A stretch of 64,000 bases of DNA from Methylobacterium sp. GXS13 (GTDB lineage Bacteria > Pseudomonadota > Alphaproteobacteria > Rhizobiales > Beijerinckiaceae): the NCBI RefSeq assembly GCF_001455965.1, contig NZ_LKKO01000019.1, positions 1 to 64,000 on the forward strand, given 5' to 3'. Shown piece after piece: positions 8,044 through 16,935 of the stretch (the first letter of the stretch is position 1; every line of letters begins with the position of its first letter). A program made the translations under genes and the position numbers. The notes under the pieces were generated by a model, which ran no database searches, was not told where the DNA came from, and saw only the letters and a list, made by a program, of their open reading frames with translations.

Positions 8044-9043
8044 GGGCCGCCTCCAGGCAAGCCATCACCTGAAGCGATTCCAGAGCCGCCGACGACTCGA
8101 CTACGCCTTGGACAAGCTGTCGAGCCAGATCCGCATAGTAGCGCCGCTGGTCCCCGACCACCGCAGGCGCATGTGCCACGGCTCCGCTCCCGTCGTGGAT
8201 GGCGATCCCGTCCGGGTCCTCGCCCCATCCCGGCGCCCCCGGAGCCATGCCGGCCAAGAGCTGCTGCTCCTGGATGTCGCTCCGCTCCTTGATGAGGCTG
8301 CCGGCCTCGCCGTGGACGACGAAGCGGGACGATCCGCCGGCGACCAGCATGCTGGCCTGCAGGACCACGCGCAGGTCCCGATACTCCAGCACGACGTGCG
8401 CCCAATCGTCGGACAGGGCGCCGGGGCGCAGCCGCGCCAGATTGGCCGTCACCCGGTCGGGCAGCCCGAACAGCTGGAGCGCCTGATCCACGAGGTGCGG
8501 GCCGAGATCGTACCAGATGCCGCCGCCGGGCCCGGCGCCCTCCCGCCATCGGTCACGGACCTGCGGGCGGAACCGGTCGAAATGCGATTCGAAATGCCGG
8601 ACCTTGCCGATGACGCCCTCGGCGATGGCCCGCCGGACACTCAGATAGTCGCTGTCCCAGCGCCGGTTGTGGAAGACGGACAGCATCCGGCCCTGGCGCC
8701 GCGTCAGCGCGACGAGCCCGCGCGCCTCGGCGAGGTCGAGGGTGAAGGGCTTGTCGACGACGATGTGCTTGCCCGCCTCCAGGGCGATTTGGGCCAGCGG
8801 CGCATGCGTGTCGTTGGGGGATGCGATCACCACGAGGTCGACATCCTCCGAAGTGGCGACCGTCGCGGGATCGGTGAGGACGGCCAGGCCGGGCAGGTCG
8901 GCCCAAACCTTGGCGGGGTCGCTTGAGGCGACCACCCGAAGGTCGAGCGCCGGAACCGCCCGGATCAGCGGGGCGTGGAAGGTCCTGCCGGCATAGCCGT
9001 AGCCGATCAGGCCGACACGGATCCGTGCAGGTGCGCTCGCCAT
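7967..9043 (-). CDS. Gfo/Idh/MocA family NAD(P)-dependent oxidoreductase
   Basis: This 358-residue dehydrogenase of the Gfo/Idh/MocA family acts on sugars, inositols or related alcohols. The N-terminal Rossmann motif is VGLIGYGYAGRTFHAP (GxGxxG-like). VDLVVIASPNDTHAPLA and then EAGKHIVVDKPFTLD carry the conserved lysine of the EKP/DKP motif. GPGGGIWYDLGPHLVDQALQLFG is the catalytic GGG...D.G.H.D motif. The start is ATG at 9043, where homology begins; an upstream in-frame extension reads into the palindromic repeat and is rejected. Its 3' end overlaps the convergent PepSY gene by 77 bases. The substrate is not predictable. Confidence 0.92.
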   Translation of the reverse strand: MASAPARIRVGLIGYGYAGRTFHAPLIRAVPALDLRVVASSDPAKVWADLPGLAVLTDPATVATSEDVDLVVIASPNDTHAPLAQIALEAGKHIVVDKPFTLDLAEARGLVALTRRQGRMLSVFHNRRWDSDYLSVRRAIAEGVIGKVRHFESHFDRFRPQVRDRWREGAGPGGGIWYDLGPHLVDQALQLFGLPDRVTANLARLRPGALSDDWAHVVLEYRDLRVVLQASMLVAGGSSRFVVHGEAGSLIKERSDIQEQQLLAGMAPGAPGWGEDPDGIAIHDGSGAVAHAPAVVGDQRRYYADLARQLVQGVVESSAALESLQVMACLEAALIAARTGTSVALTLTPGEQDASGCG

Positions 9044-9128
9044 TCGGGTGCCGTCCGGCCCGGCCATCGGGGCGGCGTGACTATAGCGGCGTGAGCGTCG
9101 GTGTTCACCGCCTCCGCTGCCCTTCTCC

Positions 9129-9219
9129 GTCATCACGAGCGAAGCGAAGTGACCCAGGGCAGCACGACATCTTCGAGGCTGGCGCCGCACTGGGTTGCTT
9201 CGCTGCGCTCGCAATGACG
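9129..9219. repeat. Dispersed palindromic intergenic repeat, copy 1
   Basis: This 91-base element has mirrored ends, GAGCGAAGCGAAGTGACCCAG on the left and CTGGGTTGCTTCGCTGCGCTC on the right, bounded by GTCATCACGA and GCAATGAC. It would fold into a long hairpin. It sits between the oxidoreductase start and the ZnuD-like stop and has no coding capacity. A second, near-perfectly palindromic copy lies at 60031-60122. The form (short palindrome, intergenic, multicopy) suits a REP/MITE-like element of the host genome. Confidence 0.7.
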
Positions 9220-9281
9220 GAGGGGCGCACAGGCCGGCGCATGAGAACAGTATCCGGCGCGTCCGCCGCCCAGGCCCGTCC

Positions 9282-11423
9282 CTAAAACCGCGCGGTCAGG
9301 AACAGCCGCACGTTCCGGCCCGGCAACAAAATCTCGTCCTTCTTGAACGAGGTCGAGTTGCGGATATCGTCGTCGAGCAGGTTCCGGCCCTGAACGCCCA
9401 AGGTGATCGCACTCGCCCCATAGATCGCTGGATCGACAACCTTGGTGTAGCTCAGCTCGGCGCGCAGGTCGTTGTAACCAGGGGTCGGCGTCTCGAACAG
9501 GGCGGTCGCCTGGTGATCGAAGGCGTGGAGCAGGTTCACCCGGGCGAACCAGCCATCCGCCCGCAGGTAGACGCCGCCGCCCAGCCGGTAGGGCGGGATG
9601 CGCGGCACGTTGGTGCCGTTGTCGAACTGGGCGCGCACGAAATCGAACTGGGCCTCGACGCCGGCAAAGCCGTTGCCGACCGGCAGGACGTCATACTGGC
9701 CGATGATCTCGGCGCCGTAGAAGGTGGCGTTCTGCTGCTGGTAGACGATCTGCCGGTTCTCGGTACCGCTGCCGCAGGAGGCGAAGTCGTCGTCGCAGAC
9801 CAACCCGGTGAAGTTGCGATAGATGAAGCCGGTATAGCGCGTGTAATACCCGGTGGCGTCGAGCCGTAGCGGGCCCTCGGCCCGCCGGATGCTGGCCTCC
9901 ACGGTGCGGGCGCGCTCCTTCTTCAGGTCCGGATTGCCGATCTCGAACGTCGCGGTGGCATCGTGCGGCCCCTGCGAGAACAGCTCGTAGCCGGTGGGAC
10001 CGCGCTCGACATAGGAACCGTTGAGGCTCGCCACGAAGCCGTAGGGCAGATCCTGGAGGGCGCCGATGCTGGCGCTCTTCGGGGCGAAGCGCCGCGTCCG
10101 GGCGTATTGGAACGGATCCTGTCCGTCGACCGGGGCGTAGTCGGCGGGGAATTGCGCGGCCGTGCTCGACAGCCGGTCGACTTCGTAGCGGCCCGCCGCC
10201 TGCAGCCGCGTGCCGGGGCGCAGTTCCAGCTCCTCGAACAGGTAGACCGCGTTGGCGCGGGACTCGGTCTTGGGCAGGAACGATTCGAGCTGGGTGTTGA
10301 TCACCCGCCGGTCCGACTGGAAGCCAAGCGCGCCGGTGAGCCGGCCGAACGCGGTGTCGACCGGGACGTGCTGGAGTTCCAGCCGCCCCTCCGCCTCGCG
10401 GTTCTTGAAGATCGCCTGGATGCCCTCGATCCCATCCTCGCCGATGCCGACCTCGTTGTGGCGGTAGACCGAGTAGCCCGCCCAGTAGCGGATCACCTCG
10501 AAGGGGCCGTCCAGCGGCCGGTATTCGCCCCGCGACAGCACCCGGTCCTGGTTCGGGGTCAGGCGGGTGCGGTCCTGCTCGGCGACGCCGCCCGGGATCG
10601 CGTAGATCGCGTCGTAGTGGCTGAACGAGATGCCGACGAAGCCACGGTCGCCGATCGCCGAGATGCCGACCGCGCCGCCTTGCGATTCGTTGTAGGAGTT
10701 GCGCTGGATCCCGCCCGGGATCGCGTAGCTGTCGTTGGCAGTCTTGAACCCGTCGGCATGGACCGCGATGCCGTCGGCCCCGGCATCCACCGTGGCGGCG
10801 CCGAGCCGGCCGTTGTCGACGCTGGAGAAGCCGGTGGTGACCTGCCCCTGCACGCCGTTCGCCGGGATGAAGGTCGGCACCCGGTTGTTGTCGGCCGAGA
10901 CCACGCCACCGATGGCGCCGGAACCGTAGCGCAGGGTCGCGGGCCCGCGGATCACCTCGATCCGGTCGGCGACCAGCGGGTTCACCGGGACCGCGTGGTC
11001 CTCGCCGAGATCCGAGACGCCACCGTTGACGATACCGTTCTCCTGGATGCGCACCCGGGCATTGTCGAGGCCGCGGATGATCGGCCGCGAGGCCGCCCCC
11101 GGCGCGTAGGTGGTGGCTGAGATCCCCGGCCGGTCGAACAGGGCGTCTCCCAGGGTCCGGGGCTGGTCGCGGGCGATCTGGTCCTGGGTCACCACGGTGA
11201 CGGGCGAGAACGTGTTGGTCGCCACCGGCAGGATGCCGGTCTGGACCGAGGTGGCGGGGCCGAGAGCGGGCCGGGATGCCTGGATCGGGCTGGGACTGGT
11301 GACGCTGATCTCGTCGAGGGCCACGGATTGCTGCGCATGCGCCGGAGCGGTGAACAGGCCGGCGCCGAGGGGCGCCGACAGGATCGTGCCGGCCAGGAAC
11401 GCGAGGCGAGGAGACGGGGTCAT
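9282..11423 (-). CDS. TonB-dependent receptor, ZnuD-like (putative zinc uptake)
   Basis: This 713-residue outer-membrane receptor has a signal peptide ending near residue 30 (PAHAQQS), a TonB box VALDEISV, and a plug with RPIIRGLDNARVRIQENG and ADRIEVIRGPATLRYGSGAIGGVV. The barrel ends in phenylalanine (FLTARF). The plug signature and the GEDHAVPVNPL segment resemble ZnuD zinc receptors. The characteristic His-rich loop is not evident; instead a loop near residue 555 carries two cysteines (VCDDDFASC). Two palindromes resembling Zur operators lie within 110 bases upstream of the ATG at 11423. That supports a zinc role over an iron one, but transport is inferred, not shown. Confidence 0.85.
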   Translation of the reverse strand: MTPSPRLAFLAGTILSAPLGAGLFTAPAHAQQSVALDEISVTSPSPIQASRPALGPATSVQTGILPVATNTFSPVTVVTQDQIARDQPRTLGDALFDRPGISATTYAPGAASRPIIRGLDNARVRIQENGIVNGGVSDLGEDHAVPVNPLVADRIEVIRGPATLRYGSGAIGGVVSADNNRVPTFIPANGVQGQVTTGFSSVDNGRLGAATVDAGADGIAVHADGFKTANDSYAIPGGIQRNSYNESQGGAVGISAIGDRGFVGISFSHYDAIYAIPGGVAEQDRTRLTPNQDRVLSRGEYRPLDGPFEVIRYWAGYSVYRHNEVGIGEDGIEGIQAIFKNREAEGRLELQHVPVDTAFGRLTGALGFQSDRRVINTQLESFLPKTESRANAVYLFEELELRPGTRLQAAGRYEVDRLSSTAAQFPADYAPVDGQDPFQYARTRRFAPKSASIGALQDLPYGFVASLNGSYVERGPTGYELFSQGPHDATATFEIGNPDLKKERARTVEASIRRAEGPLRLDATGYYTRYTGFIYRNFTGLVCDDDFASCGSGTENRQIVYQQQNATFYGAEIIGQYDVLPVGNGFAGVEAQFDFVRAQFDNGTNVPRIPPYRLGGGVYLRADGWFARVNLLHAFDHQATALFETPTPGYNDLRAELSYTKVVDPAIYGASAITLGVQGRNLLDDDIRNSTSFKKDEILLPGRNVRLFLTARF

Positions 11424-11433
11424 CGGAGCTCAC

Positions 11434-11451
11434 ACAGTGTTATATCGTTTC
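11434..11451. promoter_or_regulatory. Zur-like palindrome proximal to ZnuD-like gene
   Basis: Read on the gene strand this is GAAACGATATAACACTGT, 11 bases before the ATG at 11423. It overlaps a plausible -10 element (TATAAC). It agrees with the reverse complement of the upstream palindrome at 11512-11529 at 13 of 18 positions. Its GATATAAC core matches the TTATAAC character of Zur boxes. A repressor bound here would block RNA polymerase. Confidence 0.45.
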
Positions 11452-11511
11452 ATTCGCGTGCCACGATGATGGGGCGCAAGGGCCGACCATGGAATTGGAG
11501 CGGGAAAGAGG

Positions 11512-11529
11512 GCAACGTTACATCGTTGC
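11512..11529. promoter_or_regulatory. Zur-like palindrome distal to ZnuD-like gene
   Basis: GCAACGTTACATCGTTGC is a palindrome with 6-bp perfect arms (GCAACG/CGTTGC), 89 bases upstream of the ZnuD-like start codon. It shares the half-site GCAAYGT with the operator at 4291-4308. Its position in the gap between the MarR gene and the receptor gene, clear of coding sequence, supports a regulatory role. Confidence 0.45.
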
Positions 11530-11707
11530 AACATCGACGCGGATGCAGCGTGATGTTGGTGCGCGACCAGGCGCTCAACGCCCGTTCGAAGGCGTTCCTT
11601 CATCTGCAGGCCGTCGTCGCGCGCGCGGCGTAGCAACCTCGGAAGACGCCGTCATCGGAGATCGCATGCGGCCCGGCACGCTACGCTGCGCGCAAGGACG
11701 GACCGCG

Positions 11708-12337
11708 TCAGACCGCGATCGCCTCGGCCTCGTCCTCTTCCGCCTCGATCTCGGCATCGACCTCTGAGACCGGGCCGGAGGCACCGGCCGCCTCGGCGAG
11801 ACCGCGGGCGGCCTTGCGCAAGAGCTTGCGCAGGCGGCGTCGGTCGGTCTTGTCGAGATGGTCGAGGAGTTCCGCCTCGACCTCCTCCTGGATCCGCTCG
11901 ATCGCCTCGGCCTTGGCGAGTCCAGATTCGGTGAGTTGCACCCGCACCACCCGCCCGTCACCCGATTCGGCCCTACGCTCGACGATGCCGAGGGCTGCGA
12001 GCCGGGTCACCGTCTTCGAGGCGGGCGAGGGCCGCACCCGCAGGAGCGCGGCGAGGTCGCCCATCGTCATGGTCCCCGCCGCGGCCAGGGCCTGCACCAC
12101 CTGCTCTTGCCCGGCGAACAAGCCGAGCTTGGCGAGCCGGTCGCCGGTGCGGGCTCGGTGTAGGCGCGCGGCCTGCACCAGCGCCCAGCCCACGCTGCGC
12201 ACGCCGGGCGGCCGCATCTTCTTGGCGGATCCCTCCGACGCGCCCGCGTCCTTGATCTCACGATCGCGTTTCTGCTTGTCGCCCACTGGAGCGCCCGCAT
12301 CTATGCCGGCGGCCGCCGGACCATCCTGAAGCTGCAC
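11708..12337 (-). CDS. MarR family transcriptional regulator
   Basis: This winged-helix regulator of the MarR family acts as a dimer, usually as a ligand- or redox-responsive repressor. The core spans residues 48-165. FAGQEQVVQALAAAGTMTMGDLAALL leads into the recognition helix RVRPSPASKTVTRLAALGIVERR, and the wing is ESGDGRVVRVQLTESG. The C-terminus is an acidic tail rich in Glu and Ala (EAEEDEAEA). The frame opens with GTG at 12337. An internal ATG at 12217 (MRPPGV) would give a more typical 169 residues, and the first 40 residues are low-complexity, so the shorter form is possible. It lies upstream of the ZnuD-like receptor in the same direction, but the Zur-like boxes between suggest separate control. 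Confidence 0.88.
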   Translation of the reverse strand: MQLQDGPAAAGIDAGAPVGDKQKRDREIKDAGASEGSAKKMRPPGVRSVGWALVQAARLHRARTGDRLAKLGLFAGQEQVVQALAAAGTMTMGDLAALLRVRPSPASKTVTRLAALGIVERRAESGDGRVVRVQLTESGLAKAEAIERIQEEVEAELLDHLDKTDRRRLRKLLRKAARGLAEAAGASGPVSEVDAEIEAEEDEAEAIAV

Positions 12338-12422
12338 GATCCATCCCCGTCACACGGCCGCCCGGGATCCTGTGGCGCGGGTGGGTGACGCTGCGATGAC
12401 GGGGGCCGACAAGGCTGCGCGT

Positions 12423-12812
12423 TCAGCACTGCATCAGGCGCTTGAGACGGTCCAGAATGTCCTCGCCGGTGCAGGGCCGGGCGATAAAGTCGGCATGGGA
12501 CGGCATCCGCGCCGGATCGGGGGCCGCCCGCCCTGACACGATCAGAATCGGCAATTGCGGCCGAGCCTCGGCCACCGCGCTCGCCAAGTCGAAGCCGTCG
12601 GTCTTTCCCGAAAGCTGCACGTCCGTCACCAGCCCGCAGATATCCGGACGTGCCTGGAGGATGCTGAGCGCCCGCTCGGCGGAGGCACATTGCACCGTGT
12701 CGTAGCCACCATCCTCCAGCACGTCCCCGAGGTCCATGATCGTCAGCGCCTCGTCCTCGACGAGGAGGATCACCGGCCGATCGCCGCCCGAAACCGTCTG
12801 CTCGCTCGCCAC
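12423..12812 (-). CDS. Single-domain response regulator
   Basis: This 129-residue protein is a stand-alone receiver domain without an output domain. The acidic pocket is E19, D20, E21 (LLVEDEA), the phosphoacceptor is D64 in LVTDVQL, and LIVSGR carries the switch Ser. The usual Lys is replaced around DFIARPCTGEDIL, where RP stands in place of KP. It resembles receivers next to HWE/HisKA_2 kinases in Methylobacterium, but no kinase is adjacent. The GTG start at 12812 has GGAGGGAG eight bases upstream. Confidence 0.88.
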   Translation of the reverse strand: MASEQTVSGGDRPVILLVEDEALTIMDLGDVLEDGGYDTVQCASAERALSILQARPDICGLVTDVQLSGKTDGFDLASAVAEARPQLPILIVSGRAAPDPARMPSHADFIARPCTGEDILDRLKRLMQC

Positions 12813-12944
12813 TGTGTACTCCCTCCGGCAGCGTCCGGCCGCACGGGCCGCCGCACGCGATGTCAGCGTGAGCCCAACGGCAGAAACGGTTCCGGGTTGC
12901 AGGCCGAGGCAGCGGCGGCTCGCGCGATCGTGTAGCCGCGGCGC

Positions 12945-14210
12945 TCAGGACAGAGCCGCGGCCTGCCCGGGGACGACGGCGATGACGGACTCGATCAGGC
13001 GATCGAGATCCGCCGCCGGGATGGTCAGGGCGGGAGTGAGATAAGCGATGTCGCCGAACGGCCGCACCCAGACGCCCCGATCGAGGAAGGCCGCCTTGAG
13101 GGCGGCGAGGTCGGGTGTGCGGGCGAACTGCACCGCCCCGATGGCGCCGAGCACGCGCACATCCGCCACCCCGGGCAGGGTTTTCAGGCTGGCCAGCCCG
13201 TCCGCGAGACGGCGCGCGATGGCTCGGGCCTGATCGAGGCGCGGCTCGGTCTCGAACAGATCGAGGCTGGCATTGGCAGCCGCGCAGGCGAGCGGATTGG
13301 CCATGAAGGTCGGGCCGTGCATCAGCGCGGCAGCCGGATCCTCGGACCAGAACGCCTCGAACACCTCCGTCCGGGCGACGGTCGCAGCCAGCGCCATGGT
13401 GCCGCCGGTGAGCGCCTTCGACAGGCAGAGGATGTCCGGCACGATCCCGGCCTGCTCGCAGGCGAACAAGCTGCCGGTGCGACCGAACCCGGTGAAGATC
13501 TCGTCGGCGATCAGCGGCAGGCCGTGACGGCGGGCGAGGCGCGCGATCGTCGCCAGCACTTCCGGCGGGTGAATCAGCATGCCGCCCGCGCCCTGGACGA
13601 GGGGCTCGACGATCACGGCGGCCAACGTCTCGCGGTGGGCCGCGAGAGTCGAGTCGCGCACCCCGTCCTCGGCCGGGCTGCGCGGCAGGTCACAAAAAAT
13701 CTGGCTCGGCAGGTAGGCTCCGAAGCGGCGATGCATGCCCTCCTCGGGGTCGCAGACGGACATCGCCCCCATCGTGTCGCCGTGGTAGCCGCCCCGGAAG
13801 GCCAGCACCCTGGTCCGGCCGCTCACCCCGCGATTGAGCCACATCTGGGCGGCCATCTTCAGCGCGACCTCGACGGCGACAGAGCCCGAATCGGTGAAGA
13901 AGACGTGGTCGAGATCCCCCGGCAACAAGGCGGCGAGCCGCGCCGCCAGCCGCTCGGCCGGGGCATGGGTCAGGCCGCCGAACATCACGTGCGGCATCCG
14001 CGCCAGCTGATTCGCCACGGCTTGGGCAATATGCGGGTGGTTGTAGCCATGCACCGCCGTCCACCAGGAGGCGATCCCGTCCACCAGCTCACGGCCATCG
14101 GCCAGCACGATACGGCTGCTGTGCGTCGCCACCGCCTCCAGGGGCGGCGGCGCCAGCCGCATCTGCGTGTAGGGCCGCCACAGGTTTTTTCGGGATAGGT
14201 CGGACGTCAT
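12945..14210 (-). CDS. bioA: Adenosylmethionine-8-amino-7-oxononanoate aminotransferase
   Basis: BioA makes 7,8-diaminopelargonic acid from KAPA using S-adenosylmethionine as amino donor, the third step of biotin ring assembly. The 421-residue protein has the family hallmarks: NLWRPYTQM at the N-terminus, DGIASWWTAVHGYNHP for substrate binding, FTDSGSVAVEVALKMA, HGDTMGAMSVCDP, and LIADEIFTGFGRTG with the PLP-contacting Asp. LCLSKALTGG carries the Schiff-base Lys. The start is ATG at 14210. It is transcribed divergently from bioF, with a 121-base spacer likely holding both promoters. bioB and bioD are not in the window. Confidence 0.96.
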   Translation of the reverse strand: MTSDLSRKNLWRPYTQMRLAPPPLEAVATHSSRIVLADGRELVDGIASWWTAVHGYNHPHIAQAVANQLARMPHVMFGGLTHAPAERLAARLAALLPGDLDHVFFTDSGSVAVEVALKMAAQMWLNRGVSGRTRVLAFRGGYHGDTMGAMSVCDPEEGMHRRFGAYLPSQIFCDLPRSPAEDGVRDSTLAAHRETLAAVIVEPLVQGAGGMLIHPPEVLATIARLARRHGLPLIADEIFTGFGRTGSLFACEQAGIVPDILCLSKALTGGTMALAATVARTEVFEAFWSEDPAAALMHGPTFMANPLACAAANASLDLFETEPRLDQARAIARRLADGLASLKTLPGVADVRVLGAIGAVQFARTPDLAALKAAFLDRGVWVRPFGDIAYLTPALTIPAADLDRLIESVIAVVPGQAAALS

Positions 14211-14331
14211 GGCGGAGGGATGGGCGGTGGGGCGGGGGCGGTCAAGCGGAGCTCAGCTCGCGCTCAGCGCGATGGCAGCCGATCGGCCCCACCTCCCCGG
14301 CCGCCGCGCCCGCGGCCCCATCACCCATCCG

Positions 14332-15465
14332 ATGGACAGCCTCGACGCCTTTGCCCGCACCAAACTCGACGCCCTGGAGGCCGGCAGCCTGCGGCGGCGG
14401 CTGACGCCCACCGAGCGGGGCGCCGAAGCCGCGGCTGTACGCCGGGGCCGGGCGCTCGTCTCGTTCTCGTGCAACGATTATCTCGGCCTGTCGCATCACC
14501 CGCGGGTAATCGCCGCCGCGCGGGACGCGGTCGCGGCCTACGGGGCCGGGGCGGGCGGGTCGCGGCTGGTCACCGGCGACCATCCGGTGCTCGGGGCGCT
14601 GGAGAATCTGCTGGCGCGGCACAAGGGCACCGAGGGTGCCCTGGTCTTCGGCAGCGGCTATCTCGCCAATCTCGGGATCACCCCGGCGCTGGCCGGGCGC
14701 GGCGACCTCGTGGTGCTGGACGAGCTGTCCCATTCCTGCATGTGGGCCGGGGCGCGGCTGTCGGGCGCCAAGATCCTTACCTTCCGCCACAACGAACCGG
14801 GCGATCTGGCAATGACGCTCGCGGAGCACCGCCCGCACCATGCCCGCGCCCTGGTCCTGACCGAGCGGGTGTTCAGCATGGACGGCGACCGGGCGCCGCT
14901 GGGCGACATCCTGGGCGTCGCGGACCAGTTCGACGCCTGGACCCTGGTGGACGATGCTCACGGGATCGGCGTGGTCGAGGACGGGCCGCGGGCGCCGCTC
15001 GAGATGGGCACCCTGTCGAAGGCGCTCGGCTCCTATGGCGGCTATCTCTGCGCGTCGCGGCCAGTGATCGACCTGATGACCAGCCGCGCCCGGAGCTTCG
15101 TCTACACCACCGGCCTGCCGCCGGCCTCGGCTGCCGCGGCCCTCGAAGCGCTGGCGATCCTGGAGGCGGAGCCGGCGCGCCGCGCCCGGCCGCTAGCCCT
15201 CGCCCGGCGGTTCACGGCCCGCCTGGGCCTGCCGGAGGCCGAGAGCGCCGTGGTGCCGGTCCTGGTCGGCGACGCGCAGACGGCGCTCGACATCTACGGG
15301 GCCCTGGAGGCTGAAGGCTTCCTGGTGGTGGCGATCCGGCCGCCGACCGTACCGGCCGGGTCTGCCCGGCTGCGCGTGGCCTTCTCGGCCGCCCACGCCG
15401 AGGCGCAGGTCGATGCCCTTGCCGACGCGGTGGCGGCGCTGACGGGTCGCGGTTCCCGTCCCTGA
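14332..15465 (+). CDS. bioF: 8-amino-7-oxononanoate synthase
   Basis: BioF condenses pimeloyl thioester with L-alanine to give KAPA, releasing CO2. The 377-residue PLP enzyme of the alpha-oxoamine synthase family shows SFSCNDYLGLSHHPR, GAGAGGSRLVTGDHP, LVDDAHGIGVVEDG and LSKALGSYGGYLC with the Schiff-base lysine. The frame opens at 14209, but the ATG at 14332 gives the standard BioF N-terminus (MDSLDAFARTKLD) and length. No strong Shine-Dalgarno precedes it. It is paired head-to-head with bioA. Confidence 0.95.
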   Translation: MDSLDAFARTKLDALEAGSLRRRLTPTERGAEAAAVRRGRALVSFSCNDYLGLSHHPRVIAAARDAVAAYGAGAGGSRLVTGDHPVLGALENLLARHKGTEGALVFGSGYLANLGITPALAGRGDLVVLDELSHSCMWAGARLSGAKILTFRHNEPGDLAMTLAEHRPHHARALVLTERVFSMDGDRAPLGDILGVADQFDAWTLVDDAHGIGVVEDGPRAPLEMGTLSKALGSYGGYLCASRPVIDLMTSRARSFVYTTGLPPASAAAALEALAILEAEPARRARPLALARRFTARLGLPEAESAVVPVLVGDAQTALDIYGALEAEGFLVVAIRPPTVPAGSARLRVAFSAAHAEAQVDALADAVAALTGRGSRP

Positions 15466-15543
15466 GCGCCGACCCTATACCTCGTCGCCGACGCTCCCGC
15501 CCAAGAGGAGCCCGGACCAGAGCAACCGAGAGGACGACGCCCG

Positions 15544-16053
15544 ATGGACGCCAGCGCATTGCGAGCCCTTCAGGCTCCGATCAAGGACCAGTATCGCTCG
15601 GCCCCGGATTCGGCGGTCGTCACCCTGACGGCCCGGGGTACGCTGGACGACACCAAGATCGCCTGCAAGGTCGAGACCGGCCGCGCCATCGCTGGAGCCG
15701 GGCTGCACCCGGCCACCGGCGGATCCGGACTGGAATTGTGCTCCGGCGACATGCTGCTCGAAGCCCTCGTCGCCTGCGCCGGCGTGACCCTGAAGGCGGT
15801 GGCGACGGCGCTGGAGATCCCGCTGCGCTCCGGCACGGTGAGCGCCGAGGGCGATCTCGACTTTCGCGGAACCCTCGGCGTCGACAAGGAGGCGCCGGTG
15901 GGCTTCCGCAGCATCCGTCTGTTCTTCGCGCTGGATACGGACGCGCCGGAGGACAAGCTCGCGCAGTTGCTCAAGCTGACCGAGCGTTACTGCGTCGTGT
16001 TCCAGACCCTGAACCACAAGCCCGAATTGTCGGTCGCCGCCACGACGGCCTGA
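15544..16053 (+). CDS. OsmC family protein
   Basis: This 169-residue OsmC/Ohr-superfamily protein probably detoxifies organic hydroperoxides with a thiol mechanism. The two cysteines expected of the family are present, one in the helix LLEALVACAGVTLKAVA and one in LTERYCVVFQTL. GLELCSGDMLLEAL fits the OsmC rather than the Ohr subgroup. The ATG at 15544 begins 78 bases after the bioF stop on the same strand. The methyltransferase gene follows after 12 bases, suggesting co-transcription. Confidence 0.9.
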   Translation: MDASALRALQAPIKDQYRSAPDSAVVTLTARGTLDDTKIACKVETGRAIAGAGLHPATGGSGLELCSGDMLLEALVACAGVTLKAVATALEIPLRSGTVSAEGDLDFRGTLGVDKEAPVGFRSIRLFFALDTDAPEDKLAQLLKLTERYCVVFQTLNHKPELSVAATTA

Positions 16054-16065
16054 AGGAGGACGGCC

Positions 16066-16923
16066 ATGGCCGGCGGCATCACCCAGGCCGAGTACTGGAA
16101 CGGCGAGGTCGGGACCCGTTGGGCCCGCAACCAGACAGTTCTCGATGCGGTGTTCGCACCGCTGACCGAGGCTCTGTTCGCCCGCGCGGCGCTGCGCACC
16201 GGCGAGTCCGTGCTCGATATCGGCTGCGGTTCCGGCGCCACGACCCTGGAGGCCGCCCGCAGGGTCGGTCCGGAGGGGGCCGTGACCGGTGCGGACATCT
16301 CGGTACCGCTGCTCGCGGTCGCCCGGGGCCGCGCCGAGGCGGAGGCGGCCGGGGCTGCGCCGATCCGGTTCGTCGAAGCGGATGTCGAGAGCGCGGATCT
16401 CGGGACCTATGGGCAGGCCCTGTCGCGGTTCGGCGTGATGTTCTTCCCGGATTCGGCCCGCGCCTTCGCCAACATCCGCCGGATGCTGCACCCGGAGGGC
16501 CAGCTGACGTTCCTGTGCTGGCGTGCTCTGGCGGAGAATCACTGGGTGACGGTTCCCCGCGAGGCGGTGGTCCCGCTGCTGCCCGAGATCCCGCAGCCGC
16601 CGCCATCGGATACGCCCGGCCCGTTCCGCTTCGCCGCAGCGGACCCGCTGGTCGCATTGCTGCGCGGTGCGGGCTTCGGCACCGTGACTTGCGACGCGAT
16701 CGACCGGGACGTGGAGCGCGGCCGAGCCGACACCGATGCGAAGGCCGCCGAGGCCGCCGCCCATGTGGCGCTCAATCTCGGGCCGACCGCGCATCTCGTA
16801 CGCGAGGCCGAACCCGATCTGCGCGCCCGGGCCGCGACTGCGGTCACCGCCGCCCTGCGCCCGCTCGCGACCGGCGGCTCCGTTCGCCTGCGCGCCGCCT
16901 GCTGGCTGGTCCAGGCTCGCTAG
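16066..16923 (+). CDS. Class I SAM-dependent methyltransferase
   Basis: This 285-residue methyltransferase has a Rossmann-type SAM-binding core. Motif I is VLDIGCGSGATTLEAA (residues 49-64), motif II is VTGADIS, and IRFVEADVES precedes motif IV. RFGVMFFPDSARAFANIRRMLHPEGQLTFLCWR is the UbiE/Coq5-like region. The C-terminal lid is less conserved, and no acceptor substrate can be assigned. The ATG at 16066 has AAGGAGGA six bases upstream and follows the OsmC stop by 12 bases. Confidence 0.9.
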   Translation: MAGGITQAEYWNGEVGTRWARNQTVLDAVFAPLTEALFARAALRTGESVLDIGCGSGATTLEAARRVGPEGAVTGADISVPLLAVARGRAEAEAAGAAPIRFVEADVESADLGTYGQALSRFGVMFFPDSARAFANIRRMLHPEGQLTFLCWRALAENHWVTVPREAVVPLLPEIPQPPPSDTPGPFRFAAADPLVALLRGAGFGTVTCDAIDRDVERGRADTDAKAAEAAAHVALNLGPTAHLVREAEPDLRARAATAVTAALRPLATGGSVRLRAACWLVQAR

Positions 16924-16935
16924 CGCAGAGCGACT

